In this document: one piece after another, positions 1 through 10,997 of the stretch
Layout: every line of letters starts with the position of its first letter
Numbering within the stretch: position 1 is the first letter of the stretch
DNA from: Astragalus membranaceus
Lineage: Eukaryota; Streptophyta; Magnoliopsida; Fabales; Fabaceae
DNA length: 64,000 nucleotides
Assembly: GCA_039519185.1 (NCBI GenBank)
Contig: CM076846.1
Coordinates: forward strand, 111,510,442 to 111,574,441
Reading direction: 5' to 3'
Program-made: the position numbers and the translations under genes
The notes under the pieces: generated by a model
What the model was told of the DNA's origin: nothing
Database searches by the model: none
Seen by the model: only the letters and a program-made list of their open reading frames with translations

Positions 1-96
1 CACTCCACAATAATTTTTTTTTATCACTCTCTATTTTATTCGCTCCTTTCCTAATCGCTCCCTTCATTTCTTTCTCCCCCTACTCTAAAACCAGAA

Positions 97-210
97 ATGA
101 AAGCCACGCCTCCGCCTCTAACCGCCGCTCCGCTCCGTGCTCCCTCCCTCAGTCCACTACTAGCCTCTGCTCGCGAATCCTTCTGCTTCTGCACTGCAGT
201 TCTTCTCAAG
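97..210 (+). other. Pyrimidine-rich leader with a short possible first exon
   Basis: A CT-rich stretch is followed at 97 by an ATG opening a short frame rich in Pro, Ala and Leu (start MKATPPPLTAAPL). The run ends at CTTCTCAAG followed by GTTAGATTTC, which reads as a splice donor at 211. It looks like a 5' UTR plus first exon of a host or captured gene. The protein matches nothing I recognise, and the open frame beyond 210 is AT-rich and intron-like. No downstream exon can be joined to it with confidence. Confidence 0.25.
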
Positions 211-253
211 GTTAGATTTCGTTTTGTTTTCTTTTTCCTCCTTATGCATTTCT

Positions 254-541
254 TTTTCGTTTTTCGTATTCTTCATTTCGTTTTCCTTCTCTCTTTGATT
301 TCATTTTTGTTTTCCTTCTTGTTCATTTCGATTTGTAGGGTTTTGTGGGATTTGGGAATTTGGAAACGAGTTGTGATTTGGGAAGCGAATTTTCCCCGTT
401 AGGTTTTCGTTTTTCTTATTCTTCATTTCGTTTTCCTTCTCTCTTTGATTTCATTTTCGTTTTCCTTCTTGTTCATTTCGATTTGTAGGGTTTGTGGGAT
501 TTGGGAATTTGGAAATGAGTTGTGATTTGGGAACCGAATTG
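254..541. repeat. Two-copy direct tandem duplication, period about 150 bp
   Basis: CTTCATTTCGTTTTCCTTCT occurs at 271 and again at 421, and the sequence stays alike through GATTTGGGAATTTGGAAA in both copies with few changes. Copies span about 254-392 and 404-541. It lies in intron-like pyrimidine-rich sequence and appears recent. Confidence 0.85.
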
Positions 542-581
542 TGGGTTTTCATTTCAGTCTTCTTCATTTCAACAGTATAAA

Positions 582-583
<2 letters not shown>

Positions 584-629
<46 letters not shown>

Positions 630-630
630 G
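584..630. repeat. Compound microsatellite (CT)n(TA)n
   Basis: About 15 CT units run directly into about 7 TA units. Confidence 0.95.
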
Positions 631-2400
631 GTTTGATTGGTTTGTTGTGTTATGAATATGTTGAATTAGGTGCCATGACCTTGTTATTTGATCCTATTAA
701 GCAATAAGCAATTTGATCATCTATGGTTGCATACTTGCATACAAATTGTATTCGTAAGCCATTTCATCTGATGCTTTCTTAGTAGTCAATTTTTGGTTAC
801 ACTAACTTTATGTTGGTGATGTCAATAGTCTGAGTCGTTTCTTTCTGTTGGTTCTGACAGTGATATTTTTATTTGTTTCCAGAATTAACTCTTTGGTGCA
901 ATGTTTGGATGCCTAAAATTTGGGAGCATTTTAACTTGACATCAATATCATTTGACAAGTGTATTTTTAGATATGGAATAAGCTAATAAAACTTAACATC
1001 AATGTCATTGGATTATGCTGCTTTTGTGTCCTTATTGATGCAAATGCATTGTTTTTTGTTTGCATAGCTGTACGTGAACAATTGAAGGAACTAACAGTGT
1101 TGATATGGCACAATCAAAGGAGGTCTCTGTTCAACAATTAGTTCATGTTGTGTTGACTATTTTTCCATGCAGTGCAACATAAGTGGTATATATAGTTTTT
1201 GTTTTTCTTTTGAATTCTGGTTTCCATTTTTATTCATGAATTTAAATGTGGTGTACTGATATATTATTGGGCAACAACCATGAAATCTGATTTGTTTCCT
1301 TGCCATTCATGCTAATTGATCATTATTGTTTTTCTTGCAGTCGGCTCTTTGAGGACTTCGTATTGGCAATGACATGTGTTTTCATACTTAAGGTGTTTCG
1401 GTTCTAAACTCTAGGATCCATCTTACACTAAAGTTGAGATAATGTGCTAGTACTTATTTCTATCATGTTTAAGTTGTTTTGCAAGTGCTAGTTTGCAAGT
1501 GTTGAGTACACATGAATGAACTTGGAAAATTGTTGATGTTGGTTTGTATTTGTAGCCTCTAAATTTGATAGTTCCATTTTAGTTTATTTGTTTATGTAGC
1601 AGTTTCTTATGTGTAAAAATGTCTAAAATGACTGATTTTGGTAGTTTATAATTCTATATCTGTAGCATTTTTTTTAAGAAAAAAACTAGGTTAGCCACAG
1701 TTTTAATATTCTAACAATTGTCATAGATTTTGTCACAGTTGTGACAAATTTAATCTTTGAATCTGCAGGAAGCTTGTTTGAGCTAGCAACTTTCCTCCTA
1801 ACAAACCTTTGTTTTGGAAGACCGATCTGAGGTACTTGATTTATGCTTCAAAGAACTGTTTTTGGTTTCTCATGTACATGTAGTTAGACAATGATGTTTA
1901 CAAGTACCTACGAAAAAGCTGCCCGAGCCCCTATACCCACTTGATATTATCCTGTCTGGGTTTTGGAAATTTCAATTAGCAAATGCAGAAAATAGAAAAG
2001 AAACATAGTTTGAGCAAATTCAAGAGTGCCCAATTCTCTCCCAAATCCTAACCAATCTCCAACCTGTCTCCCGTAATCCCTCACTCCCTCCCTATATACT
2101 CCTCACAGCTGATACACAGGTCTTTGCTCTCCCTACTTCCAGCTCAGGTGTTGGTTACATAATTGAAACCTCCTTATTTTCTCTCTCCTTGGGACTGATA
2201 GCATGAAGACACCCTTTTACTTTTCTTTTACTTAGATCACTGACATACGAGATCCTTGATATTCATCCCTTTCTTGGTTTAATTTTCTTATCACGCAAAT
2301 CAGCCATGGTTGATTTCTTTGTTCGGCTCTAAACAAGCTTTATAACGATTTAATATTTTACTTATTCCCATGATTGATTTCTTTGTGTAGCAAAACTCTT
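631..2400. other. AT-rich noncoding sequence inside the CACTA remnant
   Basis: No long reading frame on either strand and no terminal repeats. Short segments ending in splice-like signals (near 1340 and 1770) suggest introns of a decayed or captured gene, but none translates into a known protein. Confidence 0.4.
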
Positions 2401-2404
2401 TTCA

Positions 2405-2645
2405 GCTTGAAGTAGCTTAGACATAAGGCTCAGCTTCGGAATGAAGCAAATGAGGTTGTGAAGAAACAAGAAATTGAGATTCAGGAACAACAGAGAGCTG
2501 ATCGAGAAAGATAAGAAGAACTTCGAGTTTCCTTGGTTGAGAGGGAAGTTGAACGAGAAATGGGGTGGTTGTTAGCACAGGAGGAACTAAAGAAGCTGGG
2601 TGGGGGGCTTGGAGGCATGCACGAAACACTTCAGGAAGGGTAAAG
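2405..2645 (+). pseudogene. Coiled-coil gene fragment
   Basis: The plus strand reads as a Glu/Lys/Arg/Gln-rich helix (NEANEVVKKQEIEIQEQQ...) with one in-frame TAA near 2512, followed by a glycine-rich stretch. Composition and heptad-like spacing suggest a coiled coil. Plant Ptta/En/Spm-type transposon proteins end in such helices, which would suit the CACTA context, but the link is inference. The minus-strand ORF over it is a shadow. Confidence 0.35.
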
Positions 2646-2989
2646 AAGCCTCTCGATGAAAATGGTCTTCTTGGAGAAAATATGTAGAACCCAATTGTGG
2701 TTAATTTGGCTGATTAAGGAATTCATGTTGTTTGTGTTTATGTATTAATTTGTCTTTTAATAGATATGGTGAATTTGGCTGATTATAGAACCCTTTGGTC
2801 TATAGGAAGCTTGTCTTTTAATAGACTTGATGTTAATTTACAATATGTTGGCATGATTGTAAGACTTGAGATTAATTTTTAATATGATTTGAGTTTTATT
2901 TTCTTTTATTGTTTCATAAATATATTTATTTATTTCATATTTAGTTTTTAGCTAATTATATAAGCGTTAATGACAAGAGGAGTCACTAA

Positions 2990-3308
2990 AATGGTGGGTA
3001 TGGCAAATTAGAAGGCTTCACGAAAATCTATACCAACTGAAGTTCAGCTGTGGGTATAGAGAAATTAAGAGTGTTGTTAAAACCCATACCAACAGAAAGG
3101 TAACTGTGGGTATAGCTCTGAGGTTTTGTCCAACGGTAAGAAAAACCGTCACTATAGGCTATAGCAACGCCATTTTTCCGTGGGTATAGCCAAATAAAGA
3201 CCACGAAAAAATTGTCCGTCGGTATAGGTTTTTGGTGCTATACCCACGGTTTTTAACCCTTTACCCACGGATTTTTGCCGTCACTATATGTCAATTTTCT
3301 TGTAGTGA
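2990..3308. repeat. Subterminal repeats and right terminus of the CACTA element
   Basis: At least seven copies in both orientations of a motif around GTGGGTATAG / CTATACCCAC lie between 2995 and 3260, followed by TTTTCTTGTAGTG at 3296-3308. Inverted, spaced short motifs next to the terminus are the hallmark of CACTA transposase binding regions. Confidence 0.75.
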
Positions 3309-3600
3309 TAGGAACAGATTCAACAATAACAAATTCAGCATATGAACAGATCAATAATGAAGATCAGTAAAGCAGAATTCAGCATAGGAACAGATTCAGC
3401 AATAACAAATTCAGCATAGGAACAAATCAGTAATGAAGATCAGTAAAGCAGAATTTAGCATAGGAACAGATTTAGCATTAACAAATTCAGCATAGGAACA
3501 GATTCAGCAATAACAAATTCAGCATAGGAACAGGTCAGTAATGAAGATTCAGCATTGATATAACTTCTTACTTTATGGTTAAAAAATCAGTATAGGAAGA
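3309..3600. repeat. Irregular minisatellite
   Basis: Direct repetition of units containing TCAGCATAGGAACAGATTC, AATAACAAATTCAGCA and CAGTAATGAAGATCAGTAAA. Units vary in length through internal deletions. It lies immediately beyond the CACTA terminus at 3308 and before the captured exons. Confidence 0.8.
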
Positions 3601-3942
3601 GATTATTCAAGTGACAATATAATAGAAGCAAATTCAGAGCAACATACCCTTCCTTGGATTTAGGAGCCCGGAGAACAGAAATCAATTTTGCCAATGGTCG
3701 TTGGAGAAACCGAAACAACCTTGGGAGACGGATGATATCCTATCTCAATACAAGAAACATATTAGTATACAAATTATATGAATGTATACTAATAAATACC
3801 AAAGAGGAACACAAAAACAGGAAGAAAAAAACTCGGGTAAAACAGTAGAAGTGAAAGAAGATTTCACAAGATCGTGAACTCTGTAGTCTTAGCTGTTGGG
3901 ATATAAAAGATTGCAAAAAGTTGGGCAAAATATTTCTTGTAC

Positions 3943-4161
3943 CTCATAAACATTGAATGCGACTTCAACTGGCCCGTTCTTATAAACTTCTGCCATGATA
4001 TCATAGGGATCAGACTTGACCGTATATGCATTGACACTAAAGTGCTTTGACCTTTTCCAGAGCTGGTTTCCCTTTACACACTTCCTCACGCACTTAGGAG
4101 TTCCATATGCTGGTTCACAGCCAGGATGAGAACAGCTAGTTTGATCAAAGTATGGGTCACA
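3943..4161 (-). pseudogene. Captured exon of a cathepsin B-like cysteine protease
   Basis: The minus strand encodes 73 uninterrupted codons matching the occluding-loop/C-terminal part of plant cathepsin B. Visible are [20 protein letters not shown], then [12 protein letters not shown], then [20 protein letters not shown]. It is bounded by AG at the 5' side (4163-4162) and GT at the 3' side (3942-3941), so it looks like a whole exon with both splice sites. The catalytic Cys and His exons are absent, so it cannot encode a protease. The open frame suggests recent capture or use in a chimeric transcript. Confidence 0.8.
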
Positions 4162-4886
4162 CTAGCACAGTAAAAAAGAAAACACTAATCATAAGAAAGT
4201 GAGGGAAAATGTATATATAGTGAAATAAAATCAATAGCAAAAAATATTAGGTAAATCTTGGTGCAAAGTGACACAAGAATAAGGCTTGATTAACAAATTG
4301 CTGCTGATAGGTAGGTAGATATTCACAAACAGAACAAATATATTTGCCTGATAAAATTATGACAGAGTATGATTAAATTCGAAAGAGATATAACCTAAAT
4401 GGTGATTCTACTATCACTACAGTGTGGTGTCTGCACCATTGCACCTCATATAAGAAGTGTTATCAAACGACACAGTTCTAACGTTTCAACACAGTCAAAG
4501 GCAAAACAAGGATTTTTTTTCCTATATTTAGTTACACAGCAGTAATAGCAGAAAGGATTCATATGATTTCATTTTTCTTCATAATACATTGTTATTAACA
4601 AAATAAATAAAAATTGAAACACTATTCTTCTACAAATAAAAAAGTAAATACACCTCACTTCATTGGGGCATTATATCAAACAGCATGTGAGTGGTAACCT
4701 CTTAGAAAAAAATCAAGAGATACAAAATCAAATTATATAACCTTCACACTATAAAGGTAGAGAAGAGAGTTAAGGATAGAGAAAGAGGACCTATGATCCC
4801 TTCATCACTTATATTATGCAGTGCTAACTTTCTTTTGAATGATAACTACTTTCACTTAAAAGGGAATAAATGTAAATGAAACAAAC
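4162..4886. other. AT-rich intron-like sequence between captured exons
   Basis: No coding signal on either strand. The stretch separates the cathepsin B-like exon from the chlorophyllide oxygenase-like exon and probably mixes flanking intron pieces of both donors. Confidence 0.4.
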
Positions 4887-4999
4887 CTGGGAACACTCCA
4901 TCCCTTAGCAAATGTTGAAGTATGAGTAAAAGGGGCATGTGCAAGATCCAAAAGGTTGTCCAAAAGTAACCCATGTTCAACTGGAAGTTCCATGACTAT
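4887..4999 (-). pseudogene. CAO: Captured exon of chlorophyllide a oxygenase
   Basis: The minus strand gives [20 protein letters not shown] followed by [15 protein letters not shown]. This matches the conserved mononuclear-iron region of chlorophyllide a oxygenase, the plastid Rieske enzyme that makes chlorophyll b. The segment includes the Asp/His iron-ligand area ([12 protein letters not shown]). It starts after a CAG acceptor and ends in CCCAG|GTTTGT, a good donor, with no stop. Only this one exon of the host gene is present; the Rieske domain and the rest are missing, so it is a captured fragment. Confidence 0.8.
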
Positions 5000-5334
5000 C
5001 TGTCATATGAAGAGTTATCAAGTAAGAAAATGCAACTTTAATTTTCGTTTTTTTTCTTTTCCTTTATCGATCATTCAATTGTAATTCGTTGTTCTGTCAT
5101 AGCTCAGAATACCTATTATGAAGGATTATACTTATTTGATATCAAATAAATGACTAACTATTTTTAGAGAAGACCATAAAGTGACTCAAATTATGTTCGT
5201 TAGTAAAAGAAGTGAAGTGAACCAATCAACCAATACCTCAAAAAGCATAGGAGTAACGAGCTATATATCTATCAGTTATTAGTTTTTACCCACCAAATCA
5301 AGAAGAGACACCATATGGGAGTTTACTTTACACC

Positions 5335-5395
5335 TCCAAAATCCAAATATTTGACAACTTCTTCCAAGGATGTGTAGTTTCCCTCAAAGAACCTG
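5335..5395 (-). pseudogene. Short exon-like fragment, unrecognised
   Basis: The minus strand reads RFFEGNYTSLEEVVKYLDFG without stops and sits between the patellin-like and oxygenase-like pieces. I cannot assign it to a family. It may be another captured exon. Confidence 0.3.
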
Positions 5396-5599
5396 GAAAA
5401 CCAAAAAGAAATATTAGAAAAATAAGCATTGTCTGTTTTGCATTCCAATATTAGAAGCAAACCAGAAGGCAGTCATTCATTTCCCATCCTGAGAAAAGCA
5501 TGCTAAATAAGGTCAATATCAAAACCATGCATTGATTCCTTTTGCACGAACATCAGCATTATTTTAATTCAAGTATCCCAAACCCCAAAAAATGGTTTT

Positions 5600-6710
5600 C
5601 ATCTTCACAGAATGAATTATGCATTCACTTTCTCTGCTCCTTTAACTATGAACTCATAAGCTGGTTTTGGGGGACCATTCTGAAAATCACTTGGCCTACT
5701 AATTAAGTCCTCCTTATCGAACAGGAATATTCTCAGGCCTTATAAATCTGAATGGAAAGACTAAAACTTCACCACAATATACAAACACAAAACAGAAATT
5801 GTGCTGAAAAGTAAAGAGCCACTTTGTTTGATAAAAGTTCAGTGTAACAAAATGATATCCAAAGAATGACAGTTTCAACTTCAATAAACGATCAAAACTG
5901 AAGGTAAAAATTAAATACTGTTGTGTTGAATTCTTTATATAGACAAAGATCAAAAGTACAAACATTACTAAAATTGCATCTTTTGATAGGAGAACATGAA
6001 TTGAAATACTGTTGATTTATGAATCTTACCTGTAGAGTGTCTCTGCAACATTTCCTTCCTTAGATATCACAAACTTGCTCTTAGTCCTCTGAGTCAGGAA
6101 GGGGCGAAACATTGAATACAACATGTTGAAATACCATGCATGGCACATTGATGAAAATCTCAAAACACAAAATATAGTTAAATTCTTGTCACACTAAACA
6201 AAACAACCCCAATATACAAAAAAGGCTTTTTTTTCTTTTCCAAATAAAACAACAAAACCACAGAACAATAATGTCTACAAGGTACCTTACAAGCAACTAT
6301 TTCAGGATAGTTATCGTGAAACAATGAAAGGATCTGGTTTGAAGCATCTCTCAGCTCTATCTTAGGCATATCTTTAAGGTCTGTAACTTGAATCAAAGAA
6401 TTAACCCCACCAGGTTTAAAATTAAGAAGCTTAACTCCTCTCTCAAGAACTTGAACTCTCCATCTTAAAAACTTCTTCATCTTCTCATCATCACCAAAAA
6501 TCCTCTCATACATTTCCTTATCTTTAAACACACCATATTCATTATAACACACTGGGTGTGTCCTTCTCTATCATAACCATGTGTATAAGCTATATTACCT
6601 TTAAGTTCCTTAAATCCTAAATCTTCATCAGTAACGTTGTCAGCACCAAATTCGTTTCCAGATAGAGTGGAAAGCATCCCCAAAATTTCAGGATAATACT
6701 TACCCAAAAC
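5600..6710 (-). pseudogene. Patellin-like (SEC14/CRAL-TRIO) pseudogene fragment
   Basis: Three minus-strand exons cover most of a CRAL-TRIO lipid-binding domain. Exon 1 (about 6700-6288) includes FGADNVTDEDLGFKELKG, then FLRWRVQVLERGVKLLNFKP and GGVNSLIQVTDLKDMP. Exon 2 (about 6166-6030) carries PFLTQRTKSKFVISKEGN. Exon 3 (about 5749-5612) carries FIRPENIPVR and RPSDFQNGPPKPAYEF. Patellins bind phosphoinositides and act at the cell plate. The copy is broken: a 2-base insertion near 6555, a frameshift near 6140, and stop codons plus a frameshift near 5720-5700. Exon-intron junctions are kept, so it came from genomic DNA, not a retrocopy. The GOLD domain is absent. Confidence 0.8.
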
Positions 6711-7660
6711 AACACAAAAAGAAGAAAAACCCTAAAATAGTAGTATGAGAGAGAGAAAACCCTAAAATAGTAGCATTTCTTCAAACTTACATTAAAATGT
6801 TGAGGAGTGCCATATGGTTTTCCAACAAGATCACTTAAGTTCAAGTTCTCCATCACATGTTCATTCCATTACATTGAAAATTATCAACTTAGTTAGGAAT
6901 GACAACTATTTGTTCTTCCTTTATCATAATTTCAGTTTAATCCCCATGGGAGAATCCTTACATTACAACAAACAAGAAGTTACCTACTTGTTAAGCATTT
7001 CAGTAATGGTCCTGCAAGTCTCTGGTGAAACCACTAATATGATTGCATTTTTCTGTCAAAGCAACAAGAGAAAGTGGTCAGCTAAATGAAAACTAAGAAA
7101 TCATTACATTGTAGAAAAGATAGATATTGATATCTAAGAGAAAAGTTATTATATTAGCATACTCCATGCAGTCATGTAATCTTTAAAGTTCACATCATGA
7201 TTCCCTACCTGATGAAATAATGGAGTAGTGAACCAAACCATATCAACATCATTGTACATTACATTAATTATACGTAAGCTCCAAAATATTCAGTAAATGA
7301 TTTGGCCCCCTGACTATAAATTTGTAGAAAAAGAAATCTTAAATGGTGAAGTAAACAAGCATTGCTATTAAATTTCAGCATGCACTCAAAAATAGATACC
7401 TTGGCTTTGGGCTCATCCAAGGTATATCTAAGTTCTCATAGAGTTTTCAAAAATGAACAGAACAGTAATAAGCAATTAATTGATGCAAAAATGGACGAAC
7501 CAAACAGCTGAAGAAAAACCCACAAATCAAAACATTGAGAAAGAATAGAGAGAAAACTCAGACATACATTGAATCAAGGCTAATAATGTTTCTGTAAACC
7601 GACAATTTATAATTTACATAGTCCAGTACTAATTTTGCCTCTCTAAAGAATGACAATTCT
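6711..7660 (-). other. Intron-like sequence with one unrecognised exon-like piece
   Basis: The minus strand near 6850-6790 reads MENLNLSDLVGKPYGTPQHF before a GTAAGT donor; the family is not recognised. Another open stretch near 7060-6995 reads AIILVVSPETCRTITEMLNK, also unassigned. The remainder is AT-rich without coding signal. Confidence 0.3.
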
Positions 7661-7958
7661 AAATGCAAAATACCTCATTGGAGGTTTCAAGAACTTTCAA
7701 TTCAAAATACTCTAGACAGCAACAACAAAAACATCATTACAAAAAAACTTATTGTTTGTTTATATCTCTTTGCCGTCAAAATCACAATCAAAATCAACAT
7801 TATGAACAACACAAGGAGGAATCAAAAGGAACGAGAAAAACAACAAAATCACAATCAAAATCAATAGAAGCAACAACAATAATAACAGACCACACTTCAA
7901 AAAGAAAAAAGAAATTGAGGGAAAAAGAGGCATCCAACCAGAAAGAAGAACCTTACCA

Positions 7959-8100
7959 TGAAGTAGCGGCCAACCCGCAACGATGCGGCGAACGGCGACG
8001 ACGAGGCAGCGAATACGACAACAACTAAGAGATGAACGATGGAGAGGGTTGAAGAGCGTAGAGCGTGAGGGAAACAACTCTAGGGTTTTGTATTTGGAGG
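7959..8100 (-). other. Leader exon of the composite transcription unit
   Basis: On the minus strand a pyrimidine-rich leader (GAGTTGTTTCCCTCACGCTC onward) runs into a short open frame and then a GTAAGG donor at about 7958. Its place just inside the transposon end and upstream of all captured exons fits a transposon-supplied or captured promoter/5' UTR driving the chain. A 22-base stretch (AAGGTTCTTCTTTCTGGTTGGA on the minus strand at 7962-7941) recurs on the plus strand at 8446-8467, making an inverted pair. Confidence 0.4.
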
Positions 8101-8159
8101 GAGATGGAAAAATATATTAAAATAAGGAAAGAGAGAATAATAGAAGAAGCAAGAAGGTT

Positions 8160-8260
8160 TATGGAAGAAGAAGAAGAGATCTATGGCCGGTGGTGGTGGT
8201 GGTGGTGGTGGCGGCGGCACGCGACCAGAGAGGAGAGCATGTGGTGGTGGTGGCCGATTT
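8160..8260. repeat. GGT/GAA-rich low-complexity block
   Basis: A (GGT)n run at about 8187-8216 with GAA-rich flanks and GGT clusters to 8255. It yields proline-rich or tryptophan-rich chance frames on the two strands. Confidence 0.9.
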
Positions 8261-8534
8261 AGGGAGGAAGATTGGTGGGGGAGGAAAAGTGAGAGGGAAC
8301 AGAGGAGAGGAGGTCGTAGGTGAGTAGAGGAGGGTGGAGGAGCGTGGAAGAGGGCAGAGGAGGGACGGGGAAAGTGGCAGAGATAGAGGTTCGAGGGAGA
8401 AGAGAGGAGAGTTGGGGATAAAAGCGTGAAAATCAGAGTGAATGGCAAGGTTCTTCTTTCTGGTTGGAACAGTGAGAAGAGGGAACCCGAAACATATGAG
8501 AGGGAAACGGATTTAGAAGGTTTTTTTTTTATAT

Positions 8535-8702
8535 TTAGTGGGGGGTTTTTCGTGACACTCAGCGGGGGTTTTTTAAACCTCCGTAAATTGAAACAACATT
8601 TTCAACTTGTTGACCGAGGAGTTCCTTTTTTATTGTTAAACTGAGGGGGTTTTTAAAACCTCCGCAATAAAACCCCCGGTATTTGATCCGTTTTTTGTAG
8701 TG
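8535..8702. repeat. CACTA-type right terminus with subterminal repeats
   Basis: Inverted short motifs of the type GGGGGTTTTTAAAACCTCCG occur three times, followed by TTTTTTGTAGTG ending at 8702. The flanking sequence at once becomes LINE ORF1, which fixes the boundary. Chemistry and layout match CACTA ends, although these subterminal motifs differ from those at 3308 and 17083. Confidence 0.7.
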
Positions 8703-9842
8703 TTAGGGCACGCCAATCCCTCTATCGGCCTTCTCATCTTCCTCCTCGGTATTGAACAAAGGTGGGTATTCTCCTGTTTCACTTGCTGTATCAGAGTCTG
8801 ACGAGTACTCTTCATTAAGTTCGTGCCAGTATATTGGTCCAATCCATTCCTCAATCACCTTGATATGAAACATATACCCGTTGATCCCGATGCTGATTAC
8901 TCTGTTGAAGATGTCGTGTGAATTTGTGCGTATCAGCACTCTTGCAACATCCATGGAATACTTGTTCATGGTATTATCGCCAACTTTGATAAACTGCCTC
9001 ATATTAATTAGCAAGGATTTAAAAAAAAGTTCGCACCATGCAAGGATAGAAACAACGTGGACTCGTAGCCATAGCAATCTCTCGTTGTCTATGTCTTATG
9101 GGCTCCAAGTTTTGATACTATCAATACAATGATCTAGCCACTCTCTTTCTTCTTTTATTAGTGCTGGCACTGTACCTTCTTCCAAGTCTGCTAACAAGAC
9201 TTTGTTTGCCCCTAATGGTGTGATTTTCACCATGAAGATCCCCATCCCGTGAAATTCATCCCTAATGACTTCGGATGACCCTGTCTTGACTGCCATCCCA
9301 ACAAACATCTTTTTATACTCATTCATTTCTGCATCATCAACTGTGAACAACAACTCGTTTTGCTTCAGGATCCCTTTTCTTTGAATATCTTTGTGACACT
9401 GAACATCATCCTTGTTTCTTCTGTCTTGAGCATTTAGATGTTGAGGGTTCTTTAGTTTAAGTGGTCGTACACCTCTAACCTGACCTGGGAGCACTTCATT
9501 TACTGATCTGCTTCTGGTGTTGGAGTCGTTTGCTTGTTGTTTCTCATGCACCTCGTGTCTTTGGAATCTAGGGATGTTTACAAATATCTTCGTTGAACCT
9601 ATGATGATATTGTCAAGTCGTATCGCAAAAAGCTCAGGATCCCTAGCTTCTATGAATCCAGGAAAACCGAATCTCTTTCCTCTTCTATCCTTTTTGGCAG
9701 GGATGATTACGTCCACCACATTTTGATATAGCTTGAGAAATCCATACATCTCCTTTACACTGTGGGTATCCGAGAACCTTGTGATGAAATAAGTACCAAT
9801 AGCTGACTCCTTAGCAAGACCTCTACAAAAAGCTACATCCAT
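8703..9842 (-). pseudogene. LINE ORF1 fragment with RRM domain
   Basis: From ATG at 9842 the minus strand encodes an RRM: GTYFITRFSDTHSVKEMYGF (RNP2 area), then KKDRRGKRFGFPGF (RNP1) and DNIIIGSTKIFVNIPRF. It continues into the conserved C-terminal part of plant L1-type ORF1 proteins, which bind RNA and act upstream of an endonuclease/RT ORF2. A frameshift near 9090 splits it; the second part (9077-8703) ends in acidic residues. The CACTA end at 8702 truncates it and no endonuclease or RT follows in the window. The RRM may mislead annotation into a splicing-factor call. Confidence 0.75.
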
Positions 9843-10985
9843 TTGCTCATGCTTTTGAATGACGGTCCTCCATCTCTTTTTTCACACGCGTTCATCCTCC
9901 TTCATATTCGTTGTGATCTGGTTTACCTCCATTTCTTGGTTTTGTGTTGACGAGTTTTTCCTCCTTGTAGTTCACTTCCTCTTTGTGTTCGTGGCTCTCC
10001 ATCCCTAGCCAATTGCGAAGACCACTTCTATTTACCTTCGCAACCTTAATTGCAAAGACCGGCACGATGACATTCTCTTCACAAACAATCTATCTCCTTA
10101 TGCATGAACACACACACAAATCAACCATAGTATTGTCATTTTAAATTTTAAATGCGATAAAGTAACATTTACTTATTTTTTGTTATCTTCTGATAAAAAT
10201 AGTAATTAATTTACATAATTAACTTTTCTACGTATGTTATGTCAAAAGAAAAAACTTTTCTACGTATGTACAGTCGGGGAAATGTCAAAAATAAGATTAA
10301 ACCGTAAATGCTTGTAAAATAATGAGTTTTTTTTGGCATTAGTTAATTTTTTTGTCTATATATTTACATTTTTAATTTATTTTAAAATTTAAAATAGAAT
10401 GTATAGCTTGGAAAATTCCATTTAATTAACGACCTTAATGAGCAGCAATAGATAAGTTAAACAAAGGAGGTTGCACTTGCGGGTGTGCAATTGCACAACT
10501 ATAACATAACAACGTGCACACACATAGCTAAAAATGGGAAAAACGTTTAAAACATGTGTTATTTTTCTATTTACAAAACAAAAGAAAACAAAATCGTAAG
10601 GCCCATACTTGATAACAAAACAAATATATGGTATAACCCACCAATAGTTAGCAACTTCAAAAAACTATTCATGCCTTCCATGTCTAACAAACCTTCGAAA
10701 AATCACCAACTTAGTTTGGTGCCAATTAACAAACAAAATACAATAGTTTAACGAACAAAATCCTACATTGCATTGTATTTTATATATAAATAAATAACTC
10801 CAATTTCTCATTTCAGAATCACTTCCAACAAAATCCAATGTTAAGTTTCTAATTCATAATTGATGCAAAATGGAGATGGAGAAAAGAATCCCGAACAGGG
10901 AGATCTTAAGAATGCAAGCTCTATCAATTCTCCATGTGCCTCACCCCTTCCTTGGTTTAGATGAGTTTGCCCCCATTCAAAAACA
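9843..10985. other. Noncoding interval, probably LINE 5' region then AT-rich spacer
   Basis: 9843-10110 is moderately GC-rich and could be the LINE 5' leader. 10130-10860 is AT-rich with no gene. A short unassigned frame begins at 10870 and runs into the GC-rich CACTA repeats at 10998. No terminus of the CACTA element is visible here. Confidence 0.4.
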
Positions 10986-10997
10986 ACATGAACTTGG

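Larger units (their letters stand above)
1..3308. mobile_element. CACTA-type DNA transposon, right portion (left end outside window)
   Basis: The segment ends at 3308 in TTTTCTTGTAGTG, the inverse of the CACTACAAGAAAA terminus typical of plant En/Spm (CACTA) elements. The last ~300 bases hold many copies of a short motif around GTGGGTATAG and its inverse, the usual subterminal binding-site array. No matching left terminus is seen, so the element either starts before the window or has lost that end. No transposase is recognisable inside. The assignment rests on the terminus and subterminal array. Confidence 0.6.
3309..8702 (-). mobile_element. Gene-capturing CACTA-type element (left boundary uncertain)
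   Basis: The right edge at 8702 is TTTTTTGTAGTG, preceded by short inverted GC-rich repeats, and it abuts LINE ORF1 sequence directly. Moving inward on the minus strand come a leader with a GT donor at about 7958, then exons resembling patellin, an unrecognised one, chlorophyllide a oxygenase and cathepsin B, all in one orientation. Unrelated host exons in series behind a transposon end is the pattern of transduplicating CACTA elements. The opposite terminus was not found. It may lie left of the window, with the 1-3308 element nested inside, or be lost. Confidence 0.55.

Noticed and set aside
4410..4430. CACTACAG as a left CACTA terminus
   Set aside because: No subterminal repeats follow and the next bases do not match the 8702 end.
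8080..8448. Proline-rich minus-strand ORF
   Set aside because: Caused by the GGT and GA repeats in the leader; no conserved motif.
9096..9842. Possible host splicing factor because of the RRM
   Set aside because: The RRM plus following domain is the plant LINE ORF1 arrangement, with a frameshift and transposon truncation.
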